Assembly (NCBI GenBank): GCA_035041965.1
Contig: JAPYMA010001902.1
Coordinates: 1-64,000, forward strand
Origin: Anisakis pegreffii
Lineage: Eukaryota > Nematoda > Chromadorea > Rhabditida > Anisakidae
Reading direction: 5' to 3'
DNA: 64,000 bases
In this document: positions 13,601-25,726 of the stretch, one piece after another
How the letters are laid out: the number at the start of each line of letters is the position of its first letter
Position numbering within the stretch: position 1 is the stretch's first letter
Position numbers and translations under genes: made by a program
The notes under the pieces: generated by a model
The model's input: only the letters and a program-made list of their open reading frames with translations
Databases searched by the model: none
Told to the model about the DNA's origin: nothing

Positions 13601-16600
13601 GCTGCTGGAGAACCATCAAAATTTGGTTTCGAATACGGTTTGATAAAATCAATTCAGTTTTTAATTTCATTCATCAAAAAACATCGAACACACACAACAT
13701 AATACTGTGCAAGCATCTCATATTACATCATTACTGCTACTGTTATCATCTTATATTAACAGTAATTACTCCGACACCATGTACTGCTCGCATAATCATC
13801 TTTGTCAACCGTTCCTGGAAAAAATTATAACTGACCAAGTAACATGATCAACCACACTAAATCAATACTCGGAAAATCAATTCCACCAAATAATTCCTTC
13901 ACTAGATCGATCAACTTAGTTCATTAACAACATTTGGCGCCCGGTTTATTCAATTAAATCAATGTGTATATCATTGATGCACACTGCACAATTCACGGTA
14001 TTCATTTACATACGTAGATCAGGGTGACGACTTTTCTTGAACATCAGAATTTATAAGGTCTCACAAGGAAGGGTCACGAACTTACCCCCGCCTTTTGGGA
14101 TAAGACATATATCATTTTGTAGAGCTCATGTAGCTGATCATGGATCCGCAAATAATTTTTGCTGCGGACAAGGGGGACACGAGATGTGGGAGGAAAAAGG
14201 TTTTCAGTCAGTGTATTGAAGTGAAATTCTGAATTTCGGTTTGTCGGCGGTGGCTTGGCCTAGTGGACGGTGGTGCGATAGACGCAAGAGTAGGTGTTCG
14301 GAGGTTCGGATCCCCATGCTGGGACAATTTTTTTCTCATCCATCTGTAGCATATTGAAGCTAACGTGATGTTTTGCTGCCCTCCCCACAACTTCTATCGT
14401 GGGGACATTTTATATTTTTTTGGTTTTTTGGTGTTTTTTGCTGTTTACATCTGATCATAATGAGCATGTCTATTCGCACGCTTGTGGATACATCCAACAA
14501 CATCCGGATGAATTCGAAACATCGGTTCAAGTGTGTTTTCCAAACGACGTAACTCAAGATTGTGATATCGATAATCGTGATCAGTTATCTTTTGTGAAGT
14601 GTTCTTATTGTAAATTGTATTTATGTTTCCATCATTTTATTGTGAATAGACATGCTCATTATGATCAGATGTAAACAGTAAAAAACACCAAAAAATCAAA
14701 AAAATATAAAATGTCCCCACGATAGAAGTTGTGGGGAGGGCAGCAAAACATCACGTTAGCTTCAATATGCTACAGATGGATGAGAAAAAAAACCATTCCA
14801 GCATGGGGATCCGAACCTCCAATCACCCACTCTTGCCTTTAGCGCACTATCCGCCACGCCAAGCTGCCGATGTTTGATGGAAATTCAGAACGTTCCTTCA
14901 ATACACTGAAACCTTTTTCCCCCCATATCTCGCGTCCCCCTTGTCCGCAGCAAAAATTATTTGCGGATCCATGATCAGCTACATGAGCTCTACAAAATGA
15001 TATATGTCTCATCCCAAAAGGCGGGGGTAAGTTCGTGACCCTTCCTTGTCAGCGCAAAAAAATACGCCATCCCATCCGGAAACTACCTATATAAAATTTC
15101 TCTTCAAAATAGTTAGTTTGAATCAATCTCTGTTTCGATTACGGCGCTATAAATTGCGATATTTGGATTTCATAAATTCTAAGGTCTCACCTCTTGGAAA
15201 GCGCATTACAATCAAAAAACAATCCGTCTGAAAATTCGCTCCAAAAAAATCAGTCTGAAATGTGGCTGTGTCGAAATGTTTTCTTAAATAAAGGGCCTAA
15301 GAAACAAAACAGATAAAGCGATCTTTCAACATAATTTTTCTTCCCATGAACTTCTTCATGGACTGCTTCCAATGAAAAAAATCACGATTTTATAGAATGG
15401 GACTAAAAAGATTCCCAAAGTCGAGCATTAGTGTACCTGAGACGAAAAAAAATTTGACTCAGCTAGCTCCCAATAAATTTTTTCGCTAGAGAACTTCTAA
15501 AGAGACTGTTGTTAGACGAAAAGACATACTTTCGAGGGCTGAAAAATGTACTTTTTAGAGTTTCATTTTTCCATACAAAATATTACAATTTGTAAATGTA
15601 AATTTAATGTAAAATGTAAAAATGCAAATTTTATTTTGCGAAATGTAGAAACACAATAAATTCTTAGATTTAACTTCAGATCGCTCTCTTGCTTTCCTTC
15701 TGCTGACTACTACCAGCTTCATTCCAATCACAACTTTCAATCATATAATTTACTATTTTTCAGGGTATTCGTTTTTCTTCTCATCCTTATCATTCTTACC
15801 GTTGCAAATGTGCGCCTGCTTTCATGCATTTCTATATTTTCGTCGTTATCCAACAGCAATCGACAAAATGAAAGTTGTACCGGGACTCGAATCAAAAAGT
15901 ATGTTTTATTTCACCTTACACATCTCATCATTCACATAAACGTTCATATGTATTGACAAAGCTTCACTCGTATGCACATTACGAATGCAATCCATCGCAT
16001 ATGGCATCGGCTGATAGCCTGTCTCCACCTGAAAATCTTTCTGTATAAACGAACGCTTAAATTGGACAGTTCCTTCTTTCTGAACATCCCGACTTCCTAG
16101 GCTTACAATTAGCTTTTACTTTTATACTTATCTTGATTCCTAAGAAAGAGCAAAGTTTCTCTAAAATCTCGACGGATATTTCGGAAAAAATGAATGGTAC
16201 AGCACGACAGTGCCCGCATGCACAATGACTAATTGACAGCTGGTTTTTTTTTAGTGAAACGTGCCGAAGCTGAAAAACGTTCATGGTGTTTAACAAATGC
16301 AGCATCGAATGCTGCAACTATGACCAATCCTAATACCACTGCTGCTATTAACACGACCAGTAATAACAATAGTAATAATTATAATAGCAATAATAATAAT
16401 AATAATAATACCAGTAATTATAATAACACGTTCAACAAATTTTCCGAAAAGCAGCTTCAAAATGTCGCCCTTCCAGTACCACCACCACCTCAGCTCCAAT
16501 TCCAACATCAATCAATAAAACGTGGCTCGTTGTGTGGCCTCTACCCACCGCCCCCTTCATCACCCTTATCACACAGGTCGATAATCGCACGTCAAGTTCA

Positions 16601-17279
16601 ATTTGAACCGCAATCTCGAACTCATCCACTTTCGGCTCATCCTCAAATTGCAGGCAGTAACAATGAAAACTCACCATTCATCTGCCAAGCAGCTACACTC
16701 CATTCGTCATCAAATGCAACTAATGTCAATCTTCAGCATCCAATTCAAAAGCAATCCACTTTGCTATCATCCTTTACTTCTTCTCATCATAACAACTCCA
16801 ATAAACAACTGACACTATCTTCAACTTCAACTGAACACAGTCATTTCAATGAGCCTCCTTCTGAATCCACCAGTAACACTGCCGCCCCTGCATCGCTCTC
16901 ATTAGTATGTGCAACAAAAATGATGCACTTTCCCCCCACCTCTAAACCATACCCATCGGTGCCACAAAAGTCACCTTCAAAATTGCAGTCTAATCAGCCC
17001 CAAAAAAACAAGTTACAATTTCAATCTTCTACTACCGCTTTACCACTAACACCTGCACCATCAACGCAATTGCCACCTTATTTTAAACTACCTAAATTTA
17101 GACAAAGCCGACAGCACCAACAAAATTTCATGAAGTCCCCACAACAATCCTCAGTTAATGAACCACCATCCTTATCATCGCATCTACAACCACAAACGCC
17201 GTCTTCTCGCTCAACAACTAATTGTTCAATACTGACGACGACGATGAATAACGAGAGCTTTATCGAAGAGAATGTTTGA
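10694..17279 (+). CDS. Claudin-superfamily (TARP/stargazin-like) membrane protein, right copy
   Basis: Eight exons: 10694-10847, 11612-11751, 12154-12214, 12476-12565, 13008-13142, 13524-13637, 15764-15898, 16255-17279. Every junction is GT-AG and keeps frame, giving 617 residues. Residues 1-51 are His/Ser/Thr-rich. TM1 is about 54-75. The first extracellular loop shows the claudin pattern: a Trp (NGW), then G-D-F-M-M-C in place of GLWxxC, then a second Cys. TM2 is about 152-174, TM3 about 183-208 and TM4 about 233-258 (YGYSFFFSSLSFLPLQ, the place of the YGWSF segment of calcium-channel gamma/TARP proteins). The 340-residue cytoplasmic tail has poly-Asn, PVPPPPQ and Ser-rich stretches and ends EENV, a possible class III PDZ ligand. 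TARPs modulate glutamate receptors or calcium channels at the plasma membrane; that role is inferred by family. It could instead be a NSY-4-like or other claudin relative. A 985-bp transposon lies in intron 6. Confidence 0.8.
14249..14334 (+). other. tRNA-like module (A and B boxes), left arm of transposon
   Basis: TGGCCTAGTGG at 14256-14266 fits the Pol III A box. GGTTCGGATCC at 14303-14313 fits the B box with one change. The spacing is tRNA-like and the module is followed by CCCCATGCTGGG. The acceptor stem does not clearly close, so this is a tRNA-derived relic rather than a working tRNA. Confidence 0.55.
14476..14674 (+). pseudogene. Cys/His-rich coding fragment in the transposon centre
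   Basis: The unpaired centre of the element, running into its right arm, keeps an open frame from about 14399 to a stop at 14674. Its latter half has KCSYCKLYLCFHHF followed by NRHAHY, a C-x2-C-x4-C-x2-H-like cluster typical of a small zinc-binding fold. The codons for RHAHYDQ also occur inverted in the left arm, so the fold-back seems to have formed by inverted duplication with its breakpoint inside this frame. It could be the remnant of a transposon-encoded protein or a captured host exon; I cannot name the family. Confidence 0.4.
14801..14870 (-). other. tRNA-like module, right arm of transposon
   Basis: This is the inverted partner of the left-arm module, read on the minus strand. It has TGGCGTGGCGG (plus-strand 14851-14861) as A-box-like sequence and GGTTCGGATCC (14807-14817) as B box. 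Sequence between the boxes differs from the left arm at many positions, so the two arms have diverged from each other while both keep the B box. Confidence 0.5.
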
Positions 17280-17312
17280 AATTGATTGTCGAATCATTAG
17301 AAAAACTGAAAA

Positions 17313-17318
17313 AATAAA
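17313..17318 (+). terminator. AATAAA poly(A) signal, right claudin-like gene
   Basis: AATAAA lies 34 bp after the stop codon of the right claudin-superfamily gene, at the usual distance for 3' end formation. Confidence 0.6.
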
Positions 17319-18952
17319 CTTATTTATTATCTAGAAAATCTGTTTGTATCAAATGAATTCAAATGTACACCGCACAAAAATCAACAAACAAGTATATCCT
17401 CATAAATGCGAAGCACGAGAAGGACGAACAACAAACGATTGACAATTTCAGCTTATCTAAACTATTGTATGAATGAATGTATCAGTAGCAGCAGAGGTAA
17501 CAATGGACTAAAACAAAAACGAATTGAAGAAGAGCAAATTGAGAAGTTAATGTGTACGAAGAAATATTTCAATAAAGAGCACACCACATAAGCACGGTAA
17601 GTAATCAGTTGTCTGATCAAAACAACCAAATAAATAAATAAACAATTCTTGCCAAACGAAAACAAAACACAAAGCAGTAAGAAATTAACTTTGCATAAAC
17701 GTGCGCACAAACCATTTACCAATGACCAATTGATACTTTCGTATGAAAATTTAATTGCTCATTTATTGTCGCATTGATACGGACCGCATATTTCATCAGT
17801 CAGAATTGCACCACACACCATTCAAATTCAAATATTACCAACTTCATCTACAAATACGAACAATATCGATCACATAAAATGCTAAAAGCAGTCAATGGAC
17901 CATCACGATGAACATATAATGATAACTGACATCCTGGCATATTACGAATCAGTCAAGTAATTATTCAATCATTTCATTGTTGCAAATCAACAAATATCCT
18001 TTCATCATACACTTTGTAATTATTCGTCTACAGTATAACAGCGTTAGAAGTTTCAAGTTAGGTGAGAACTGTTGCTTCACATAACTATTTTATTGCTTAA
18101 TTAGCATGATTCTAACTGACAAACTAATTAAACCAAACAACAAAAGAAATCACTCTAATTCGATTATTGCTGAAATTAATCGACTGAATATGCAGTAATT
18201 CGTTTTGCCGTTCACATCACATTCTCTTTGAATGAATATCATCAGAGCAAGTTGAATTAAATAAACATAAAAAATGATGGCTTACACGATATCATTATGC
18301 GACACAGAAGAAGAAACATGAAACTGTGTAGAGTTTGCGCATTACTCCAATAAGGTTTGCTGCATAGATGATATTATGAATGAATGATATCAGAGAGCGG
18401 AAATGCGCGATCAAATTAATGGAACATCAGTGGATGGCAGATAAATGAATGATCAAAAAATAACTGAACGAATACACAAATCATTCAATGATAAGTGCAG
18501 AGATCTTACAAATCGCAAAAAAGGTGTTAATCACCTAATGAAAGATATTACATATCTTACATACAGCAAAAAAAGTGGTGATAACTTAATGAAAACTTTT
18601 ACCCTACAGACAAAGGCAAAACAGAGTGTGAAAAAACAATGACATTTTCGATTCACATATAGAAAATAAATTAAACAAAACAATCTTTTCGCTAAACCAC
18701 TCAAAAACGAAACGTCATCAAATGGAAGCATAAAATAGAATGAGACAAATATTAGACAAGTGTTGAGTGGTGAGGATTAGTGAAAATTGTTTGAGCAATA
18801 CGATATGAACAGACTGACTGGTAAACGGAAGAGATAAGCAGCGATAACTTAAGCTGTGGCTAGTGCGCTACACTGAGCAGCTGTGGTACAATGAAATGAA
18901 CAGTCTTGGCATGGTAAACGAAACAGAATGAAAATAAATAAAATCAAGAACT

Positions 18953-18958
18953 TTTATT
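18953..18958 (-). terminator. Possible AATAAA signal of the neuralized-like gene
   Basis: This is the first clear AATAAA on the minus strand downstream of the neuralized stop, about 470 bp away. It would imply a 3' UTR of roughly half a kilobase. It is duplicated at 600-605. Confidence 0.35.
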
Positions 18959-19426
18959 TGAAATAAAAACATAAATTAATGGAACGATTGGGATCGATAC
19001 AATACTCGACTTGCCGTCATTACCAAAATCTCTGCCACTGAGTGAACTGAACAGTTTCATACATGAGTTTAGAAAGTAGGTAGTTGCAGAATGGATCCGA
19101 TCAGTCAATATTAAGTAGGGTTCGCGACTAAAACATATAGCTAAACACCAACTGACCATAACACATAAACATGTATCGCACAATAATTAAAAACAATTCG
19201 TTGGGTTGAGCATCAAACGACGAGATGAACATTGATTTAAATGATTACAACGGTCTCAATAATACAATAAATAATTCGTAGGGTAAAATTTGACGATATT
19301 TATGAGAGATAATTTACGAAACGATTAAAAACAGATAGAACTGAATAAAAGTGTTGTGTTAATACTGACAAATAATAGGAAGGAGTAACGTCCATCATAG
19401 CACTGATAACCAAAACTCTGAGAATA

Positions 19427-22400
19427 TTAAGAACGATAAATTTTGATCACATCATTGATTTTCTTGCGACAAATTGGGCATTCACCACGTTCGCGCCATG
19501 TATACATTGCACATTCATAACACATTGATGTATGACCGCACTTATAAATAGCACAATTCACCTGAATTATAAGATCAATGATGATAATCATGACAGCATT
19601 GGTATCATGTAAAAGAACTTATACCGCCATTATTGCTGTGATGAAAATAAAAATGAATTTTTGAAATAACATCACAATAAACAAATGGAGATATAGAATA
19701 TGGATGGAGAACTCGCCTTAGCGCTCATGCATATTTTACATTCGTCGTCACCATTATCCTCATATTCACCACATGACAAACTTCGGTTTGATGCTGCCGT
19801 GCCCAATTGAGAGGGCGGTTGCTGATTGATATTTGTGCTTGATGTTGAGATTAACGAGATGGGGCGATTTGATAACAAACCGATCGGTGAATTCCTAATT
19901 CATTCATTGTTCATTATTTGCATCATTTTTTGTCGCATTTTAGATAATAATAATAAAAGTAGTAAATACCTGGCAGGTAACGGTGGTGGTGGTGGTGGTG
20001 GTGGTGTAGATCTGAGAAGACTCGTGGACGGCCTGTCAAATCTGTCGAAGATACCTAATAAAGATGGATCTGAAGAAGGCTGATGCCAACGCAATTCTTG
20101 ATTCGTTGAGGACAATTGCTGTTCTAAAAATACTTCGTTCAATGTCACCATCATATATATTGACATAAGATGACAATAATAGTAGTAGCAATAGCCAACT
20201 AACGATTTGTTGATGCAGGAGTGATGTTCAAAGAAGTAAAAGGATCTAAGACGGCTGGAGTTGCACCACTTTCTTCAAATGTTCTTCTTGGTAGCTGAGG
20301 TTGATGCACATCGTATCGTTGCGCCTGTTGTGCTTGTCTGATTGTTGCTGCACTGTTACTATTGTTGCCAGTGGATGATGACGATCCTCCTATAGGAAGA
20401 TTATTGTATACATTTGATGGTACACGATGCACTGGAGGACGTGGAATTGTACCAGATGCTGCGTCCCCTCCGTCCGTACCATCAACTGCCAATAAGTCTT
20501 CTAGTCTTACACCAGTAGCTCTCAATGACGAGGTTCTAAAACATTTGATAGTTGCAACAATAACAATAACGAAAATGAAGATAATAACAATAATAATAAT
20601 AATTATTATTATTATAAATTCAATAGCACGATAAAAGAGACACGTAAAAAGGCAAGAAGAAAACGAACAAATCCAATGATGTTTTATGTTGTGGTGGTTG
20701 CGGTGGAGCTCCTCCTCTGGCTGTCTGTTGTAAACCTGTCACTCCTCTTCGATGTGATGCAGCTTGTTGCTGTTGTGATTGTCCACAACCTGAACGTGCA
20801 CTCGACGACGACGGGAGTACACTCGAAGTTGACGGTGATACGGGTACACGTTGTGTTGCTTCTTGTGTTCCACTTCCAATCTTCACCGACCCTTAATTAT
20901 TTGTTTTCATTCGTAATAGCAATAATTATAACAATAGTTACACTAATAGTAATAATAACAATGCTAATAATAATAACAATAATGGCAAACGTTCAAAACA
21001 ACAACAGATTCTAACCAAGGAGACGAATTCGTTGCGTTGAACCGTAAACGTCGAAGAAAGCCCATAATTTCACCTCAGTATCAACGTACATTATTATAGC
21101 TGCTGGTGCATTATTCTTTGAAAAATATACTTCACCTATAAATTGAAGCAATCAATAAAATGAAAATATGAATACGCATAACATAAATATTGAATCAGCC
21201 CCAAACAATATTTCATTCAAAAACCTCTTTCAGTAATCCAAAATGATAATTCATCTGTGGGCTTCGGTTGTGCTGCCACGTCTTTGATAGACACCCAATA
21301 CTCAGGACGTTCCAGCAGATCGTCACTGTCAACTGGTAACGTTGACGACTGTATATTCACTGGATCACAACAAGTTAAGCCAAATGCTAAACTACCCGTA
21401 TATGCATTCTCAACGTTAATTATCTGAAATTTCTTCACTCACATAAGTAAGTATTTCAATTATGTCCATAAATTCATACAGCTAAAGCTAAAACAGATCA
21501 GGTAAAATAGAATATCTTATAAATGACGATTCAAAAATCAAATAAAAATCACCTGGATAACTATTTTCTCGTTGAATGTGAGTGGCCTAGATGTGAAGAC
21601 GTATCCGCAAGCATATTCACCCGTATAACGTTCGGCTACCGTATAGTTCTGTCTCAGTGTTATATGCTTACCTCGCACTGAATGAAATGTCAGTGGCGTG
21701 AATACAACACCTACAACATTGTCAGTTACTTACAATGATTACAATATTAACAGAAAATAAAACTGGGAAAGGTCAAACCTGCGTGGTATTTGGATGAAGG
21801 TAGCGGTATATGTGAACTGGATGAAGAGGTACCATTTTGCAATGAAACGTTATTACCAGCGCCTGTACGTAGTATACGAGCATTTGGTGCAGTGGATGAT
21901 GATAACATATTGTTAATTGTCATATTCACATTATTTTGATTTGTATTATTGTTGTTATTATTCGAAACCAATGCTGATATGGTTGATGTGTTTGATAATG
22001 GATTGCTCGTAGATGACGAAGGATTAGATGATGAACGGTTGCTATTGCTATTATTATTATTGACAGCGTTGTTGTTGGTACTATTTGAAAGATTATTGCG
22101 AGCAGCAAGTAGCCTTGTATTTGTATTACTGAACATCGTTCGATTTGATGATGATGTACGAATACGTGCTTCATTTGGATCTTAATTCGATCGTTATTAC
22201 CACTATTAGCATAACCTTTTCACACTTCTTTTATATCGATTGCAATAAGGTTACATCTTAACAACACAAGTAAATATTTATGAGGAATAGATATCAATGC
22301 TAAATGCGTATTAAACCAACCAACAAATTCCAACGATGAACTATTGCCGTATATATCAACAATCACCCATATTGGTAGGGAAACATTAATACCACTAAAG

Positions 22401-25400
22401 AACAATCCCTTCAAGACGCCATTTATTCCATAATATAGTTCACCATCAGCAGTTACATAAAAATGCAGAATGGAGCCTTCCACAGAATAACGCTCTGGCA
22501 ATGCCTTCGCCCAATACCCAGTTTTCGAAGTTAAATCAGGGCATGCGAACCTCAATAAAGCAATTATTATTTGAGTGTGTGTGTGATACAAGTAGTATAA
22601 CATGTTATCACAATAATAACTACCTCATTAAAACAAATTATATCCTAACTCATATTTTATAGTGCTACATTGCTTCGCGCCAAATTCAGTTTGTGATCAA
22701 AACTTATAACTTATTTAGGCAATGGCGTAGCCTGGATTTTTTCTACAGGGGGTTGGGTGCAAAATAGTTTGACACAGAAACATAGCTGAATTTGGAGACA
22801 GATTTTTCACGTTCATTTTTTCTTCCTCCCTTCCATGCTTTCTTTTCCCAACTTCCTTCTTTTCTCTTTTCGCTTCCCTCTCCCCCTTCTTTTACTTTTC
22901 TCCCAACCTCCAGGAAAGAGGCGCTCCCCTTCCTCTCGAGCACGCCACTGCAAAGAGGTATATCTATATCCTCATTAAGCAAATAAATAACTTACTTCGG
23001 CAACTCAACATCACGAAATGTTGAAGGATCAACATTTGTGACACCAAAACGGAGTACACCTGACCAGTTGGTGACCACTTCAACGAAACGAATACAAACT
23101 TGCTCATCGATTGCGATCGGTCTTTGAAATATGCATTATATTGATTACTGACTAACTATAATTGATCTACATTGTAAGTAACAACAATAAAAATGAGCAT
23201 AATAATAACAGTAATAAATATGAAACCAATAATAAACGATACTTGCTAACACCATCTTGAAACTTACCTACTACTAAACGCAAGGCCCTTACAGAACGAT
23301 TCTTTACGCTTCGCTACACGTCCATTATGAAGAAGTTGAATATTAGTGCCGTGCACCTCGTGGAATGTCAACTTTGCCGTACCCTGATTCACCATGGCAC
23401 CACTTTCATCAGTTGTATTCATTGGTAAGGACACGTCCGGCAGGGCCTCTTAATGATCAAACACCTTCACACTTTGCTCTCTAGATTTGCTTATAAGTAA
23501 TAATATCAGAACAGCTAGGCTATGGTTTGGCTTGTATCAGAATATCTGTTCAACAGTAATGATATCGACAATGATCATCGTAACTATAAGAATACCATAA
23601 ATTGGAGACAATACTAACAGCAGCAGAACTGGATGAAGTACTAAACTGCTACGAATCGCATTATCAACATCATTAGCGCATGGAATGATTCTGCAGCACG
23701 CGCACATACAAATGCAACATACAACCAACTAACTATATGCGAGCAATTCAAAATAATCACTTTATATGAGGAAGAAGAAATAAATGGGTACAAGTTGTTG
23801 GTTATGACCTATCGACTGATTGATTGATTCAATAATCAATCAAATGCGAACATGACCTATTGATAGGAAGCGTAAAATTAAACTCGTTCTCATTCAGATT
23901 CATCTCGCCGTAACTCATTATTACCTTTCTTTCATGATCATCTCATGCAATTTTAAAATATTATTCAAGAACAACTTTATTTGTATTATATTCAGCACTA
24001 TCATGTACAGTACAATCACATTATGGCCACACTACAATAAATTCACATTTTTATCAAATAATCATTCAAACACATTGAATGCCTAACTAAAATAGCCTTT
24101 CACTGTCAGTTCGATCTTTTCATCTATTCTTACAAAGACAACAATGAAGTACTCATGTGCTCATTCATGTTTCCCTAGATTGGAACCGCTATTAGAATTA
24201 GCATTGATATTATACTATTATTATTAGTACCACCATCATCGCACCGTTCAATCAATCTCTTAACTACAATTAATAAAATGCATGTAAAAACAGTTATATG
24301 TAGTTTTGCGATCAATTCGAGTCCCTCTCCTCAGATATCATTGGGCAGTGTGAGAGAATAGCCCTACACGTTCAGGATCGCCAAATCAACAATAGGAATT
24401 AAAATTTTGTGTAGAGGAATGATTTCATGCGCCAATATCACCGGAAGGATGTCAAAGAACGAAGAATGTAATATCGGTGATAAACGAACGGCATGGACTC
24501 GTAATAAAATGTTTTAATCGCTGATTGAATGAATAAATAAATTTCATGAAAATCGATATAAGAATGAATGACATTGTTTAAATTTATTAAAATATCAACA
24601 ATCACATTCGCTTCACGTAAATATCACAGCTAAACTAGTTTGAATTTCACACGCAATCGGCGCTAACGACTATTTATATCACTGAACTATTCGATCTTTG
24701 TGCCTTACAAAAATGGATTCAAATCTATTCTTGCAGTCACTTGCACAATTTTTCACATCCATTTCAAACGACACGTATGCCCTTTTTTTTCTTTCATCCC
24801 TCCTTCTTTCTCACAAATCAATCAGAGTCTAACAGTAACAACGCATTATTCAAATTCAAATCACTCTTTCAAAAAAAAAAAACCAAACAGTCATTTCGCC
24901 AATTACGCTTTCCTCATTGCTCCGCCCTTTTCCGTGTTTTTCAAGAACAACAAATTTTGAAAGGTACAAAATACTTTCTTCATCAACTGGAAAATACTTC
25001 CTGCTATTTCAGTTTTCCAAAAACCGACTTTAAACTAAATGCAAAGAAAACAAAATTCACATTCATAACGGTTGGTTCCTCAATAACCAATGACCAAAGT
25101 AAAGAATCAAAGATGAAAAGAAGTCCAATCCAATTCCTTAATTCAATGAAGACATCATCACATGATGCCATCCCAATCATATCAAACGTCCAACTTTCGA
25201 ATCTCAGAAAGGCCGCCTGTATGCCAGCTTGACTCATTTCTTCGCATTGAACACCAATCAGTTGTGTTCAGAACCTACCATTGGCGATGATAATGAAATC
25301 CTTCTGTATGACCAATCAATGAAATCTTTCCCAACACTTTATTCATCTCACAATCAATATGATCATGTCCACAATTTTATCACACATTAGCCAGTACGCC

Positions 25401-25726
25401 GGTGTAATCGTTAAATCAAAGACCGAAAAATGTAATTTTGTGAGGACGGATGATTTTCTGCGCTAACATCGGTATATCAAGGAAGAATATCAAGAACTTA
25501 ATCTCATCCCTATGATAAACTCCTAATAACTGCTGATTACAATTTTATATCACACGCATACATACTTAAAACATATGAACATCAACTAAATACCTCTCCT
25601 TTGATGTACACTCCGTGTGTCATCTACTTCAGTAAAATTATCCAAGTTCCACTGATCGTGAGCATAATAATTAGTTTCTAATTCATCATCCAACAGTGGC
25701 AATTGATCACCTTGGAGGGTCATCAT
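19427..25726 (-). CDS. neurl: Neuralized-type E3 ubiquitin ligase (NHR-NHR-RING)
   Basis: Exons 5' to 3': 25594-25726, 23268-23448, 22996-23121, 22321-22550, 21779-22180, 21553-21710, 21225-21423, 21016-21135, 20669-20891, 20204-20535, 19970-20123, 19717-19894, 19427-19561. All phases join to 856 residues. NHR1 is about 67-224 (CPDLTSKTGYWAKALPE, SLEFVDP). NHR2 is about 362-517 (YTGSLAFGLTCCDP, RPEYW, FFDVYGS). Asn/Ser-rich linkers and a poly-Pro run follow. A C-terminal C3HC4 RING spans 805-843 (C805, C808, C820, H822, C826, C829, C840, C843). Neuralized proteins ubiquitinate Notch ligands such as Delta and drive their endocytosis; NHR domains bind the ligand and lipids. The start is the first of two ATGs in a short first exon that follows an acceptor-like TTATTAG. 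The last intron uses a GC donor. Intron 1 is 2.1 kb and holds old repeats. Confidence 0.93.
24376..24490 (+). repeat. Diverged interspersed repeat, copy 1
   Basis: This shares a pattern with copies at 25406-25520 and 27098-27230: GATCG-cc-AAATCA, then AATTTTGTG, GATGATTT or GGATGA, a TGCGC-like block, a CCGG-like block, GGAAG, ending near GATAAACGAA. Similarity is ancient, with many differences. The copy lies in intron 1 of the neuralized-like gene. Confidence 0.4.
25406..25520 (+). repeat. Diverged interspersed repeat, copy 2
   Basis: Best-preserved middle of the family: AATCGTTAAATCA, GACCGAAAAATGTAATTTTG, GACGGATGAT, TGCGCTAACATCGG, GGAAGAATATCAAG, ending GATAAAC. It also lies in intron 1 of the neuralized-like gene, just downstream of its first coding exon. 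Confidence 0.4.

Larger units (their letters stand above)
14061..15051. mobile_element. 985-bp fold-back DNA transposon with TCA target duplication
   Basis: The element spans 14064-15048 and is flanked by TCA at 14061-14063 and 15049-15051. The other palindrome arm has a single copy of this triplet (TGA at 4506-4508 on the plus strand), so the empty site is known. The ends are inverted, starting CAAGGAAGGGTCACGAACTT. The two arms (14064-14475 and 14644-15048) pair imperfectly along their whole length around a 168-bp unpaired centre. No transposase is present, so it is non-autonomous. A 3-bp duplication fits Harbinger- or CACTA-type transposition, but the termini are not CACTA. It carries tRNA-like modules and a coding fragment, listed separately. 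Confidence 0.9.
9285..19525 (-). repeat. Right arm of large palindrome 1
   Basis: This is the inverted copy of 33-9284. It is longer by 989 bases: a 985-bp fold-back transposon plus its 3-bp target duplication at 14061-15051, and one extra T in a homopolymer at the acceptor of the last claudin-like exon (near 16245-16252). The arm ends inside the last exon of the neuralized-like gene, at the codon for the Met of MCYEC. Confidence 0.95.

Noticed and set aside
33..19525. CRISPR array or bacterial mobile island
   Set aside because: Spliceosomal introns and animal gene families throughout; no regularly spaced short repeats with unique spacers.
24741..25232. 163-residue plus-strand open frame
   Set aside because: Low-complexity (Phe/Ser/Asn/Lys), no domain, lies opposite intron 1 of the neuralized-like gene; most likely chance.
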